The notes below the pieces were generated by a model. That model saw only the letters and a list, made by a program, of their open reading frames with translations, searched no databases and had not been told where the DNA came from. Below are positions 34,972 to 44,983 of a stretch of 64,000 bases of DNA, piece by piece. Where the stretch lies: assembly GCA_022842625.1 (NCBI GenBank), contig JALHPG010000005.1, forward strand, positions 1 through 64,000, given 5' to 3'. This stretch comes from Bacteroidia bacterium. Its GTDB lineage: Bacteria > Bacteroidota > Bacteroidia > B-17B0 > Aurantibacillaceae. The translations under genes and the position numbers were made by a program. The stretch's first letter is position 1; the number at the start of each line of letters is the position of its first letter.

Positions 34972-36987
34972 TTGAGAAACTTAATTTTTATACTCAATTT
35001 CTTTTGCCTATCACTTTTTTCTCAAGTTGGTTCACCCGACTTAAGATGCCTGCAAGTTTTAGCGAATGGTAATGTTGTTTTAAGCTGGATACCGCCTGCA
35101 GATCCGGGTTTACTTTTTAATTCTTACGACATTTATTACTCACCATCCTCAACAGGTTCTTTTGCAGTTGTAGGAAACATCAACACAATCAACACAACAA
35201 CATTTTCTCATTCAGGCAGTAATGCTACAAATAGCAGTGTGTATTATTTTATCCGGACTAAATTTGGTCCCGGGGGCACATCAACATCAGCGCCATCAGA
35301 TACTCTTAGATCAATTTTTTTAAATCTGCTTAATACTTCCGGAGCACCGGACGTGAAGATCCTTTATAATAACGTACATCAACCGCCACTAGCAAGTACT
35401 TCCGGTACTTTTTCTATTTTAAAAGAATACCCTGCTTTAACCTGGAGTATTTTTGCAACAACCAATAAACTTAATTATGCCGATACAATTAGCGTTTGTC
35501 AGGCAAGTATAAATTATCAAATTTCGTTACAAGACAACAGTGGCTGTATCTCTTCATCAAACATCCAAGGAGGCGTTTATAACGATAAAAAAAATCCTGA
35601 CCAACCATTTATTGATTCGATAAGCGTTTTACCAAATGGGAACACAGTTATTGCATGGCACGCACCACGAGATCTGGATATTATAAAATACATTATCGTT
35701 AAAAAAACGGTTGGTATTAATACGCCAATTGATAGTGTAATTGGTAGAAATAATACAGTTTACACATTTACAACAACTGATGCTAATAACGGAGCTGTTC
35801 AGCTATACACGTTTGCGGTTGACAGTTGTTTGAATCCCGGAGGCTTTGATGTTAATCCAACAACCATGTTCTTAAAAGCCAATTATGATAAGTGCGGCTA
35901 TAAAACAAATTTAACTTGGAATCCGTATATAAATATTCCCAAAGGAATATTAGAATATAGAATTTATTCATCGGTAAATGGCAGCCCTTTTTTAAAAATA
36001 GGATCTACAACCGAAACGAGTTTTACTGCATTAAATGTTCAGCCAAATAAAAACGTTTGTTATTTTGTAAGAGTAATTAACACTAATAAAACTATTACTG
36101 CCTCATCTAACCGAACATGTATTTTCTCAACGCAAGTTGAGGCTTCAAATTTTGTTTACATAAAAAAGGCCAGCGTAAAAAATAAAAATTCTGTTGAAGT
36201 AACGGTTTACCTAGATACAACAAAAACAAGTTTAGGGATAGATCTTTATCGTTCTGAAGACGGCACAAATTTTAATATAATTACTTTTATTCCATATACC
36301 GGAAGTGCGAGTTTTTCTTATTTAGATGAAAATACAGAAACAAATAAAACAAGTTATTATTATAAGGCCATCGTAAAAGATAGCTGCGGTAATTCGAGAA
36401 CAATCAGTAATATTTCTAAAACAATATTATTAAAACTGCAAGATGACAATGAAAATATCTTTACAAAGCATTTAAGTTGGAGTGACTACCAAGGTTTTGC
36501 CGGAGGTGTAAGTGGTTACAATATTTACAGGGTGATAAACGATGTTCCTTCAAGCAGCCCTGTAACATCAACCGGACCATCGATAAATACTTATATTGAT
36601 AACTTAGAAGATGAAGCCTCGAGTGGCTCAAAAATAGAATATTTAATTGAGGCGGTTGAAGGTCTAGGCAATCCATATGGATTTATGGAGGCTAGCAAAT
36701 CCAATACCACAGCGGTTTATATGGAAGGAAAGATCTTTGTTCCTACCGCTTTTGCTCCAAACGGAAAAAATAGAATCTGGTTACCGATTACTCATTTTAT
36801 AGATAAAACAGAATACACCGTTTCGGTATTTGATCGTTGGGGAAAAAAAGTTTTTGAAACGCATGACGATAAAGTGGGCTGGAATGGAAATGAGGCTACA
36901 AATGATGTGTATGCTTATCTTATCACCTATAAAAATTCAAGGGGCGAATATAAAGAAGTTAAGGGTACTGTTTTATTAATGGAATAA
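34972..36987 (+). CDS. Secreted Fn3-like protein with T9SS type B (CHU_C) C-terminal domain
   Basis: 671 residues from a TTG start that gives a clean signal peptide (RNLIFILNFFCLSLFSQ). Several fibronectin-III-like sandwiches follow, visible as repeated W.PP/Y.IYYSPS, LSWSDYQGFAGGVSGYNIYR and NLTWNPYINIPKGILEYRIY. Residues about 588-671 are a gliding-motility-associated C-terminal domain: IFVPTAFAPNGKN, YTVSVFDRWGKKVFETHDD, GWNGNEATNDVYAYLITYKN. It should be exported across the outer membrane by the type IX system and kept at the surface. A VWA protein gene follows after 103 nt. Confidence 0.9.
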   Translation: MRNLIFILNFFCLSLFSQVGSPDLRCLQVLANGNVVLSWIPPADPGLLFNSYDIYYSPSSTGSFAVVGNINTINTTTFSHSGSNATNSSVYYFIRTKFGPGGTSTSAPSDTLRSIFLNLLNTSGAPDVKILYNNVHQPPLASTSGTFSILKEYPALTWSIFATTNKLNYADTISVCQASINYQISLQDNSGCISSSNIQGGVYNDKKNPDQPFIDSISVLPNGNTVIAWHAPRDLDIIKYIIVKKTVGINTPIDSVIGRNNTVYTFTTTDANNGAVQLYTFAVDSCLNPGGFDVNPTTMFLKANYDKCGYKTNLTWNPYINIPKGILEYRIYSSVNGSPFLKIGSTTETSFTALNVQPNKNVCYFVRVINTNKTITASSNRTCIFSTQVEASNFVYIKKASVKNKNSVEVTVYLDTTKTSLGIDLYRSEDGTNFNIITFIPYTGSASFSYLDENTETNKTSYYYKAIVKDSCGNSRTISNISKTILLKLQDDNENIFTKHLSWSDYQGFAGGVSGYNIYRVINDVPSSSPVTSTGPSINTYIDNLEDEASSGSKIEYLIEAVEGLGNPYGFMEASKSNTTAVYMEGKIFVPTAFAPNGKNRIWLPITHFIDKTEYTVSVFDRWGKKVFETHDDKVGWNGNEATNDVYAYLITYKNSRGEYKEVKGTVLLME

Positions 36988-37090
36988 CATTACTAGGGTT
37001 CAATAAAACTCTTGTTAAACTTGTATCGTTTAAAACTATTTCTCGTTATTTAAAATAGGCTTAATCGCAAAGCTTAACTTTAATTGCTTA

Positions 37091-38458
37091 ATGAGATCAA
37101 CTACTACCATACTATTTATTGTTTTATGTTTTTTTGGATTTAGTCAAAAAAAACCTATCGTAAAACAAACGCGCATTTTGTTTGTGTTTGACGCCAGTAA
37201 AAGTATGATCGCTAAACACGATAATACTACTCGAATGGACGGAGCAAAAAATTTATTCTTTAAATTTATTGATAGTTTAAGCAAAGATAAAAGTTTGCAG
37301 TTCGCCCTGCGCATGTATGGCCACACAGTAAAATATCCTCCCGGAGATTGCAAAGACAGTAAGCTTATTGTTCCTTTTGGAATGAACAATACTGCGCTTA
37401 TTAAACAAAAAGTTTTAGCAGCAACTCCAACAGGTATAACTCCGATTGAGCATTCGTTAACAGAAAGCGCTAATGATTTTAAGGATAATAAAACAAACAA
37501 CATTGTAATTTTAATTACAGATGGAATTGAAGAATGCGGAGGCGACCCTTGTAATGCCAGACAAAAACTGATGGAAAAAGGTATTATTTTTAAACCATTT
37601 ATAATTGGTATTGGCTTAACTCCCGAACAAATTAAAACGTTTGAATGTGTAGGCACATTTTATGATTATGACAATCAAACTACATTTAACAACATTACAA
37701 CTATTATTCAGCAACAGAAATTAAATAAAACATCAGCGCAGGTGAATTTATTAGATATTAATTCAAAGCCCACGGAAACAAATGTAGACCTTACATTTTA
37801 CGATGTTTCAAAAAAAGAATATAAATATAATTACATACACACTTTAAATTATAAGGAAAACCCTGACACCTTATACATTGATGATTTTCCAACATATAAG
37901 GTTGTGGCGCACACCATACCACAAACAGAAAGTAAAGAAATAAAATTATCTCAGGGTAAACACACTGTTATACCTATTGATGCGCCGCAAGGCTATTTAA
38001 CTATTAAAAGACCTGAAGGCGTTTATAACTATAATGAACGGGTAAAATGTGTGATCAGAAAATCAGGTAATATGAATACCCTAAATGTGCAATTATTAAA
38101 CGCTACAGAAAAATATATTGTGGGTAAATACGATATGGAGATTTTAACCTTACCAAGAATTCATATTAAACAAAACGATATTGAACAATCAAAAACAAAA
38201 ACAATTGAAATACCAAACGCAGGAGTATTACTTATTAAGTGCCTAGAAGCCGGTGATGGCTGTATATTAGTAAATCGTAATGAAAAATTAGAATGGGTGT
38301 GTAATTTAAGCGCCCAAACATTACAAACCTATTACTTACAACCCGGTAATTATGTTACAACATGGAGGGCAAAAACATTAAAAGGAAGTATTTATACTGT
38401 TGAGAAAAAATTCACCATTACATCTGATTCACAAAGTATAATTGAGTTTTATAGGTAA
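37091..38458 (+). CDS. Secreted von Willebrand factor A-domain protein
   Basis: 455 residues with a signal peptide (MRSTTTILFIVLCFFGFSQ). The VWA domain covers about residues 27-215 with an intact metal-ion-dependent adhesion site DASKSM (D34, S36, S38), TGITPIEHS and ITDGIEECGGDP. The C-terminal half (220-455) is beta-rich with no motif I recognise. No T9SS sorting domain and no membrane helix are seen, so it is probably periplasmic. Likely co-transcribed with the T9SS protein upstream, same strand. Confidence 0.85.
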   Translation: MRSTTTILFIVLCFFGFSQKKPIVKQTRILFVFDASKSMIAKHDNTTRMDGAKNLFFKFIDSLSKDKSLQFALRMYGHTVKYPPGDCKDSKLIVPFGMNNTALIKQKVLAATPTGITPIEHSLTESANDFKDNKTNNIVILITDGIEECGGDPCNARQKLMEKGIIFKPFIIGIGLTPEQIKTFECVGTFYDYDNQTTFNNITTIIQQQKLNKTSAQVNLLDINSKPTETNVDLTFYDVSKKEYKYNYIHTLNYKENPDTLYIDDFPTYKVVAHTIPQTESKEIKLSQGKHTVIPIDAPQGYLTIKRPEGVYNYNERVKCVIRKSGNMNTLNVQLLNATEKYIVGKYDMEILTLPRIHIKQNDIEQSKTKTIEIPNAGVLLIKCLEAGDGCILVNRNEKLEWVCNLSAQTLQTYYLQPGNYVTTWRAKTLKGSIYTVEKKFTITSDSQSIIEFYR

Positions 38459-38491
38459 AAAATCTAATAGTCGATTTTGATTATTTTAACC

Positions 38492-39430
38492 TTAAAATGC
38501 TTTTGTAATAAAAATTCCACCCCAGCTATGATCTACACCTGTGTGATACTCTCGAGTTATATATGTTTGTGAATATGTTAAACTAAAGGTTTTGTAGGCT
38601 ATTGTAATTGCTGCTGTGCCTTCAAAAACAAATCGCGATAAATTATTTGCGTCAATTACATAAATATCTTTCGAAAACACTCCTCCTTGTATTGCTGCAT
38701 TATAACCAACAAGCTTTGCGTTTGCTTTTATTACCCCAAACACTTTAAATTTTCTGCTTATTGGATCCTTGGACAGACCTAAATTATTAAAGTACGGATC
38801 AAAAAATCCAAAACGTAAATTTATTCCAGTCCCTACATCTGTGTAAAGAGTGCCAACTTTTACATTAGCATTTCCCGTCAAATCAAAGTGTCTGTTTGAA
38901 AAAATTCCTTTTTCAACTTTACCTCTGTAGTTAATTACAAATTCATTTGCCAATTGGTATTCCCAACTTAATGGTTCAATATTATCTAAAGCTTTATGAA
39001 TAGCTTTTTGTTCCTCTTCACACATTGCATAATTTCCAATAATTCCTAAATCTAATTGTGTATGCAATAATAAATTTTGCTGCTTATTTAATGAACTCAG
39101 AGAATGCGAAACAAGGAAAGTTCCTGCATAGGGTCTCTCGCCGAACATAATTGTATCAATTCGAATACTTTTAGGCGTAAAACAATCTTGTTTAATTTGA
39201 AGGCCGTAGTAATTTGTTACCGGACCTTTTAATTTAATTAAAACTTTAGAAATAGGAGAATGCCTAATTACCGGATGAATTAATTGTGCGGATACACCTT
39301 GGGTATAATACCTGTCTGTGGCGCTAAAAAAATCATTTTCATAATTAAAATGAAAGTAGTTCTCCGGAATTACGTTAAATGATGAGCTATCGTTTTGTGA
39401 GAAAACAAAAGAGCTGATTTTAATAAACAA
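38492..39430 (-). CDS. LpxR-like lipid A 3'-O-deacylase family outer-membrane protein
   Basis: 312 residues from a TTG at 39430. The family (DUF2219/LpxR) removes the 3'-acyloxyacyl chain of lipid A from the outer leaflet. Hallmarks seen: HFNYENDFFSATDRYYTQGV, corresponding to the catalytic ND and T region of LpxR, GERPYAGTFLVSHSLSS with the conserved His, and barrel strands to a terminal Phe (GIFITKAF). The present N-terminus (FIKISSFVFSQ) is only the end of a signal peptide; an ATT about nine codons upstream would add IESKTSFL, so the true start is uncertain. Confidence 0.85.
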   Translation of the reverse strand: MFIKISSFVFSQNDSSSFNVIPENYFHFNYENDFFSATDRYYTQGVSAQLIHPVIRHSPISKVLIKLKGPVTNYYGLQIKQDCFTPKSIRIDTIMFGERPYAGTFLVSHSLSSLNKQQNLLLHTQLDLGIIGNYAMCEEEQKAIHKALDNIEPLSWEYQLANEFVINYRGKVEKGIFSNRHFDLTGNANVKVGTLYTDVGTGINLRFGFFDPYFNNLGLSKDPISRKFKVFGVIKANAKLVGYNAAIQGGVFSKDIYVIDANNLSRFVFEGTAAITIAYKTFSLTYSQTYITREYHTGVDHSWGGIFITKAF

Positions 39431-39491
39431 AAAAGAAGTTTTGCTTTCAATATAATAATTAAAGATAAACTATTCTTAATTACAACTTTAT

Positions 39492-39525
39492 AAAAAAACC
39501 CCCGAATTTCTTCGAGGGTTTTTTT
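39492..39525 (-). terminator. Strong terminator of the act-cox operon
   Basis: The 15-nt arm at 39492-39506 pairs with 39511-39525 (one G-U pair, 4-nt loop), followed by a T-run on the minus strand, eight bases after the oxidase subunit I stop at 39533. It ends the 11.5-kb act-cox transcript before the LpxR-like gene. Confidence 0.85.
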
Positions 39526-39532
39526 AAATTAA

Positions 39533-41359
39533 TTAGTGACTATCTCCGTCATTTTCTCCTTCTTCCAAAGGAACTGTTTGAAGAACAAAATCTTTTTCTT
39601 TTCCTGGCTTAGAATAATCATAAGCCCAACGGTGAACAACAGGTAATGGACCAGGCCAGTTACCGTGAATATTTGCCATAGGAGTTGTCCACTCTAATGT
39701 ATTCGAATTCCAAGGATTTTGTGGAGCTTTTTCTCCACGGAAAATACTGTAGAAGAAGTTGAAGATAAAAATACCTTGTCCTAATGCACCTATTATAGCG
39801 CAGATAGTTACGATCTCATTAATATCAACTAAATTATCAAACATTGGGAAGTTACTATTTGTGTAGTAGCGGCGAGGGACACCGGCTAATCCTAAAAAGT
39901 GCATTGGGAAAAACACACCATACGCAGTAATTAATGTGATCCAGAAGTGAACGTACCCTAATTTTTTATTCATCATGCGTAAGAACATTTTAGGAAACCA
40001 GTGATAAACACCAGCAAACATTCCAAAAATTGCACTTAATCCCATTACAATGTGGAAGTGAGCTACAACGAAATAAGTATCGTGAACATTAATATCTAAG
40101 GTAGAGTCAGCTAAAATGATACCTGTAACACCACCGGTAATAAATGAAGAAACTAAACCTATTGAGAATAACATTGCAGGAGTGTATTGCAGATTACCTT
40201 TCCAGATGGTAGTAATATAGTTAAACGCCTTTACTGCAGATGGAATAGCAATTAATAATGTTGTAAAAACGAATACCGAACCTAAGAAAGGATTCATTCC
40301 GGTTAAAAACATATGATGACCCCAAACGATAAAAGATAAGAAACCAATCGCTAACATAGATCCAATCATTGCTCTATAACCAAAAATAGGTTTACGCGCA
40401 TTTGTTGCAATTACTTCTGATGTAATACCTAAAGCTGGTAATAATACGATGTAAACCTCAGGGTGACCTAAGAACCAGAATAAGTGCTCAAATAAAACAG
40501 GGCTTCCACCAACATTATCTAATGGGCGACCACCAATATAAATATCAGATAAATAAAAACTTGTTCCTAAACTTCTGTCGCATATTAATAACACAACACA
40601 AGAAACTAATACAGGGAAAGATAATACACCTAATATTGCTGTGATCAAGAAAGCCCAAATTGTTAAAGGCATTCTAGTCATTTTCATTCCTTTTGTACGT
40701 AAATTAATTACAGTTACTATGTAGTTTATACCACCTAATAAAGAAGAAACAACAAATAAAGTCATTGACATTAACCATAAAGTCATACCTAACTTAGAGC
40801 CGGGAATTGCTTCAGGTAAAGCAGATAATGGTGGGTAAATCGTCCAACCCGCTGATGCAGGACCGTCATCAATAAATAAAGAAGCAGTCATTATTACAGC
40901 AGAAACAAAAAAGAACCAATATGAAAGCATATTTAAGAATCCTGACGCCATATCACGTGCACCAACTTGATAAGGGATTAATAAATTGGCAAACGTTCCA
41001 CTCAAACCACCGGTTAATACGAAGAAAACCATAATAGTTCCGTGTATAGTAACAAGTGCTAAATACATATTTGGATCAAGAATTCCATCCTTACCCCATT
41101 TATCACCTAACATTGCATTAATAAAGCCAAATTTTTCTCCCGGCCACGCTAATTGCATACGAAAGATAATAGACATTCCCATAGCAATAACAGCCATGAT
41201 AATTGCGGTTATTAAAAACTGACGGGAGATCATTTTGTGATCCATACTAAAAATGTACTTGCTCACAAAACTTTCTTCATGATCGTCATGATGATCATGA
41301 ACGTGGTCATGGTGAACCAAATGCTCTTTTTCTAATTCTGAATTTTTTACGGTAGCCAT
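39533..41359 (-). CDS. coxA: Cytochrome c oxidase subunit I
   Basis: Catalytic subunit of the heme-copper oxidase, reducing oxygen and pumping protons. 608 residues with 12 or more helices. Ligands are in place: TIHGTIMVFF (low-spin heme His), HLFWFLGHPEVYIVLLPALG (CuB His and cross-linked Tyr, type A1 signature), WGHHMFLTGM (CuB), and YFVVAHFHIVMG (both hemes). The N-terminus carries a His/Asp-rich run, HHDHVHDHHDDHEE. It is the last gene of the operon, 27 nt after subunit II. Subunits III and IV are not found here. Confidence 0.96.
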   Translation of the reverse strand: MATVKNSELEKEHLVHHDHVHDHHDDHEESFVSKYIFSMDHKMISRQFLITAIIMAVIAMGMSIIFRMQLAWPGEKFGFINAMLGDKWGKDGILDPNMYLALVTIHGTIMVFFVLTGGLSGTFANLLIPYQVGARDMASGFLNMLSYWFFFVSAVIMTASLFIDDGPASAGWTIYPPLSALPEAIPGSKLGMTLWLMSMTLFVVSSLLGGINYIVTVINLRTKGMKMTRMPLTIWAFLITAILGVLSFPVLVSCVVLLICDRSLGTSFYLSDIYIGGRPLDNVGGSPVLFEHLFWFLGHPEVYIVLLPALGITSEVIATNARKPIFGYRAMIGSMLAIGFLSFIVWGHHMFLTGMNPFLGSVFVFTTLLIAIPSAVKAFNYITTIWKGNLQYTPAMLFSIGLVSSFITGGVTGIILADSTLDINVHDTYFVVAHFHIVMGLSAIFGMFAGVYHWFPKMFLRMMNKKLGYVHFWITLITAYGVFFPMHFLGLAGVPRRYYTNSNFPMFDNLVDINEIVTICAIIGALGQGIFIFNFFYSIFRGEKAPQNPWNSNTLEWTTPMANIHGNWPGPLPVVHRWAYDYSKPGKEKDFVLQTVPLEEGENDGDSH

Positions 41360-41386
41360 GTTATATTTTATTTAGAATTTTTATTA

Positions 41387-42424
41387 TTAATTTTTTGTTG
41401 CAACAACTGTTTTAAAGATTTTTTGTTTTGCGATCCATGAATTATAATCTGCCTCAGTATCAACAATTAGGTTCATTTGCATATTGTAGTGGGATGCACC
41501 GCAAATTTTATTACATAATAGAATGTAATCAAATTCTACTGCTTCTTTTCCAGACTTAGCCCTTTGAGCATTTATACCAGCCATCATTTTTACAACATAA
41601 GGATCCTTTTTCATTTCGGCAGTTGTTTTTGTAGGAGTAAATTTGAAAGTAGTGATCATACCCGGAACACAGTTCATTTGAACACGGAAATGTGGTAAAT
41701 AAGCACTATGAATTACATCGCGACTGCGCATGTTTAATTCAATTTCACGACCAACTGGGATATGAAATTCATTTTTAACTAAAATATCATCATAACCAAA
41801 AACATCGGCTGTATCCATACCTACTGAATTACTTCCACTTATTTGTCTATATTCTGATTCTCCCAATTTTCCATCTTTACCTGGATAACGTGCAGTCCAG
41901 TCAAATTGTTTAGCATATAATTCAATTACAACTTTTTTAGCATCAGTAGAATCTGCTGTAATTTCGTTCCAATACTTTAATCCGAAAATCACAATAAAGG
42001 CTAATGCAATAGCAGGAATAATAGTCCAAGCCATTTCTAATTTGTTATTATGCGTGATATAAACAGCTTTCGTTCCTTTTGTACCACGATATTTATATGC
42101 GAACCAAAATAAAAATGCGTTTGTTACTAAAAAAACGAAAGTGATCAAGTAAATATTTGCGTCCCATAAAACATCAATTTTTTCTCCATGAACAGATGCT
42201 GCTGGTGGCAGAGACCTATCCATCCAGCGATCAACCTGCCAAAAGAAAAAAGCAAAGAAGAAGACCATAAAAGCCAACATGGCCTTTCCCATCATGTTAT
42301 TATCGGTTTCGCTAACTTGCCATTCTTTTGTTTTCTTTAAGCCACGGCTTAACTCAATAACTCTTAATAATTGATGTCCCGCAATTATTAATAAAACGAT
42401 GGCTAACAGTACTAAAAAATTCAT
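41387..42424 (-). CDS. coxB: Cytochrome c oxidase subunit II
   Basis: 345 residues. CuA binding is shown by CNKICGASHYNMQM with an upstream HSAYLPHFRVQMN (first His ligand) in the periplasmic cupredoxin domain. The N-terminal half holds about four membrane helices, two more than usual, starting MNFLVLLAIVLLIIAGHQLL. It receives electrons from cytochrome c or directly from ActE of alternative complex III, as gene order suggests. 62 nt after actF. Confidence 0.95.
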   Translation of the reverse strand: MNFLVLLAIVLLIIAGHQLLRVIELSRGLKKTKEWQVSETDNNMMGKAMLAFMVFFFAFFFWQVDRWMDRSLPPAASVHGEKIDVLWDANIYLITFVFLVTNAFLFWFAYKYRGTKGTKAVYITHNNKLEMAWTIIPAIALAFIVIFGLKYWNEITADSTDAKKVVIELYAKQFDWTARYPGKDGKLGESEYRQISGSNSVGMDTADVFGYDDILVKNEFHIPVGREIELNMRSRDVIHSAYLPHFRVQMNCVPGMITTFKFTPTKTTAEMKKDPYVVKMMAGINAQRAKSGKEAVEFDYILLCNKICGASHYNMQMNLIVDTEADYNSWIAKQKIFKTVVATKN

Positions 42425-42486
42425 TTTATTTAAGTTTTATATTTTTAATTCTTTTATTAACTTTTTATTTTAAAAAACTATACTTT

Positions 42487-43722
42487 TTATGTTGAATGAT
42501 GTAAAGCCTCATCCAAGAAAGGATGATTTTTCACTAATAGTGGTGCTTTAGAAAGCGCGTTTAAAACAACATAAATAAATAAACCTAAAAAGAAAAAGAA
42601 GTTTCCAAATTCCATCCAACTTAATCCAGTCCAGTGGTGACCTACAGTACCAGGCATAACAACCATTATTAAATCCATATAGTGACCAATAAAAATAATT
42701 GTTCCAACAAACATCAAGAAAAAGAAATTACGCTTACAATCTCTACTCATTAACATTACCATAGGAAAGGCAAAGTTTACAAAGAAAACTGTCCACATTA
42801 GTCCTTTAAAATTTTCCCAACGTGTTTGGTAATAAATTACCTCTTCAGGAATGTCAGCATACCAAATCAACATAAATTGAGAAAAATATAAATAGGTCCA
42901 TAAAAAAGAAATTGCGAACATCCATTTACCCATATCATGAATTGTACTCTCGGTCACAAATTCTAAATATCCAATTTTCTTTAACCATATAACAAGAATT
43001 GTTATTGCAACAATGGCACTGATCCACATTCCTGAAAAGATATACCAACCGAATAAGGTTGAGAACCAATGAGTATCAATACTCATTAACCAATCCCAAG
43101 ATGAGGTAGAAGAAGTAACAGCAAATAATACCATGAACCAAGCACCAATCTTAATGTTTTTCCAGTGGTAGCTATTATTGATATCAACGTCTAATTTATC
43201 AGCATCTAAAGAGTTTTTTCTTAATTTCATTGTAAACCAATACCAACCTACCATATAAAGAATTGTTCTTACCCACCAAAACCATCCAAAATACCCAATT
43301 TTATTGGCAATAACTTCGTCATAATTCTCATGCCCAGGGGTTGCAATTCCATCAGCCATCCAATGATAAATATGGTGAACGTGCATTTGTCCTAAGATGA
43401 ACAATAACAACATAAAACTTAAACCATAAGGAAGGTACATAGTTATTGCTTCGATAACACGCTTAATAGTTGTTGACCAACCTGCCTCTGCTGCATATTG
43501 CAAGCCTAAAAAGAAAGCAGCTGCTAAAGATAATGCCATAAAAAAGAATGAACCAGCAAAAACATTACTCCAAGCGCGTGTTCCGGCATGATAATGCTCA
43601 GCTTCATTTCCTTTATCCAGTAAAAACATCAATATTATTGATATTAAACCCACTGCCATTAAGCCAAATGAGAATAATTTTGCTTTTGACGGAACTGTAA
43701 AATTTAATTTTTCGGTATTCAT
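42487..43722 (-). CDS. actF: Alternative complex III subunit ActF
   Basis: Integral membrane quinol-binding subunit, 411 residues with about ten helices, homologous to ActC/NrfD-type proteins. Typical residues are LGQMHVHHIYHWM, WYWFTMKLRKNS, STSSWDWLMSIDTHWFSTLF and VGHHWTGLSWMEFGNFFFFL. It forms the membrane arm that transfers electrons from menaquinol to the Fe-S and heme subunits. Sixth gene of act, before coxB. Confidence 0.94.
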   Translation of the reverse strand: MNTEKLNFTVPSKAKLFSFGLMAVGLISIILMFLLDKGNEAEHYHAGTRAWSNVFAGSFFFMALSLAAAFFLGLQYAAEAGWSTTIKRVIEAITMYLPYGLSFMLLLFILGQMHVHHIYHWMADGIATPGHENYDEVIANKIGYFGWFWWVRTILYMVGWYWFTMKLRKNSLDADKLDVDINNSYHWKNIKIGAWFMVLFAVTSSTSSWDWLMSIDTHWFSTLFGWYIFSGMWISAIVAITILVIWLKKIGYLEFVTESTIHDMGKWMFAISFLWTYLYFSQFMLIWYADIPEEVIYYQTRWENFKGLMWTVFFVNFAFPMVMLMSRDCKRNFFFLMFVGTIIFIGHYMDLIMVVMPGTVGHHWTGLSWMEFGNFFFFLGLFIYVVLNALSKAPLLVKNHPFLDEALHHST

Positions 43723-43747
43723 AGTCTCTCTTAAATCTTAATTAATA

Positions 43748-44392
43748 TTAGTGTTTAGCAGCAACCGAAGGTGTTACAGCAGCTTCTACTTTTGTACTGT
43801 CGCTTGCAGTTTCTTTTGGTCCTTGTAATTTTTGTACATAAAAAACTAATTTCCAACGTTCTTCTTGCGTTAATTGACTAGCATGAGAACCCATTGAATT
43901 TTTACCATAAGTAATAGAATGAAATATTTTTCCTTCAGGTAAATTTTTCAAAGCACCATTATATGCAGGTGGTGGACCAGGTAACTTACCGGCAACTTTC
44001 CCATCACCAGCACCAGCGGCACCATGGCAATGAACACAAAATTTTCCGTATAATACCTCACCGTCTTTTTCAAAAGCCTCTTTCTGACTTGCATATGGAT
44101 TATGCAAATTAAGACCAGCTTGCTCATATCCTTCAGGGGTATTTGAATAAACGTAAGGGATATAACCTCTTGAAACAGTTCCTTCTACCGGTTTTTTAGC
44201 AGAATTTAATGTATCACCATCAACGGTGTGAATACCATAATATTCAAGTGAGGGCGAACGATACATGTCAGGCATGAATTCTACGCCCGGACTGTTTACG
44301 TCCTTTTTACCACAAGATGTAAAGCTCGTTAATACCAACCCAAAAAGAGCAGATGCAAAAACGAATTTTATGGTTTTATAATGTTTTTTCAT
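43748..44392 (-). CDS. actE: Alternative complex III subunit ActE, monoheme cytochrome c lipoprotein
   Basis: 214 residues. The signal peptide ends in a lipobox-like LTSFTSC (C27). One heme site, CVHCH (C119-H123), and a Met ligand, probably in KNSMGSHASQL, define a class I cytochrome c. Upstream stretch PDMYRSPSLEYYG is typical of ActE, followed by an acidic linker and a Thr/Ser tail. Likely passes electrons to the CuA site of subunit II. Ends 24 nt before actF and begins one base after actD. Confidence 0.94.
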   Translation of the reverse strand: MKKHYKTIKFVFASALFGLVLTSFTSCGKKDVNSPGVEFMPDMYRSPSLEYYGIHTVDGDTLNSAKKPVEGTVSRGYIPYVYSNTPEGYEQAGLNLHNPYASQKEAFEKDGEVLYGKFCVHCHGAAGAGDGKVAGKLPGPPPAYNGALKNLPEGKIFHSITYGKNSMGSHASQLTQEERWKLVFYVQKLQGPKETASDSTKVEAAVTPSVAAKH

Positions 44393-44393
44393 A

Positions 44394-44963
44394 CTAATGT
44401 GTTTCTTCTATTACATATTTTGGTTCAACAACAAAAGAGCCTTTGTGATTTACTTCTTCTGCACCATTACCTTTTAATATTTCTTCTGCTTTTTTAGCTT
44501 GCTCGTCATTTAATTCTAAGTAAATTAAAAACTTATCATCAGTTGTTCTAGGATCTGGATTTTTAGCTTTAGCACCAGGAACTAGCCAGCAACGTAAAAA
44601 ATATGTTAAGGCCATACCGTGAGCTGCACAAAATACAGTAGCTTCAAAGGTAATAGGAATGAAAGCGGGAACGTTCATATAATAAGTGAAGTTTGGTTTA
44701 CCTCCAATATCATTAGGCCAATCAGAAACCATCATATACCACATCATTAATGTAGCTAACGATGTTCCTGTTATCCCATAAATAAAAGCGCAAATTGCAA
44801 TTCGTGTTCTTGGAACACCAATTACGCCATCAATACCATGTATTGGCATTGGAGAAAACACTTCTTTAATACGGATACCAGCAGCTCTTAATTTCTTACA
44901 AGCTTCTAATAATGGCTCTTCATCGCCAAATACCCCGTGAATAATATGTTTGTTAGTTGCCAT
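44394..44963 (-). CDS. actD: Alternative complex III subunit ActD (DUF3341)
   Basis: 189 residues with two membrane helices (IAICAFIYGITGTSLATLMM and FIPITFEATVFCAAHGMALT). The DUF3341 start HGVFGDEEPLLEACKKLRAAG, FSPMPIHGID and the closing DDKFLIYLELNDEQAKKAEE domain are typical. A structural subunit of the membrane arm without cofactors. 1 nt from actE, 20 nt from actC. Confidence 0.94.
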   Translation of the reverse strand: MATNKHIIHGVFGDEEPLLEACKKLRAAGIRIKEVFSPMPIHGIDGVIGVPRTRIAICAFIYGITGTSLATLMMWYMMVSDWPNDIGGKPNFTYYMNVPAFIPITFEATVFCAAHGMALTYFLRCWLVPGAKAKNPDPRTTDDKFLIYLELNDEQAKKAEEILKGNGAEEVNHKGSFVVEPKYVIEETH

Positions 44964-44983
44964 ATTGTTTAGATCAAATTTTA

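Noticed and set aside
38459-38491. Possible hairpin between the convergent VWA and LpxR-like genes (AATAGTCG / TGATTATT)
   Set aside because: Stem is short and imperfect with no T-run; not supportable as a terminator.
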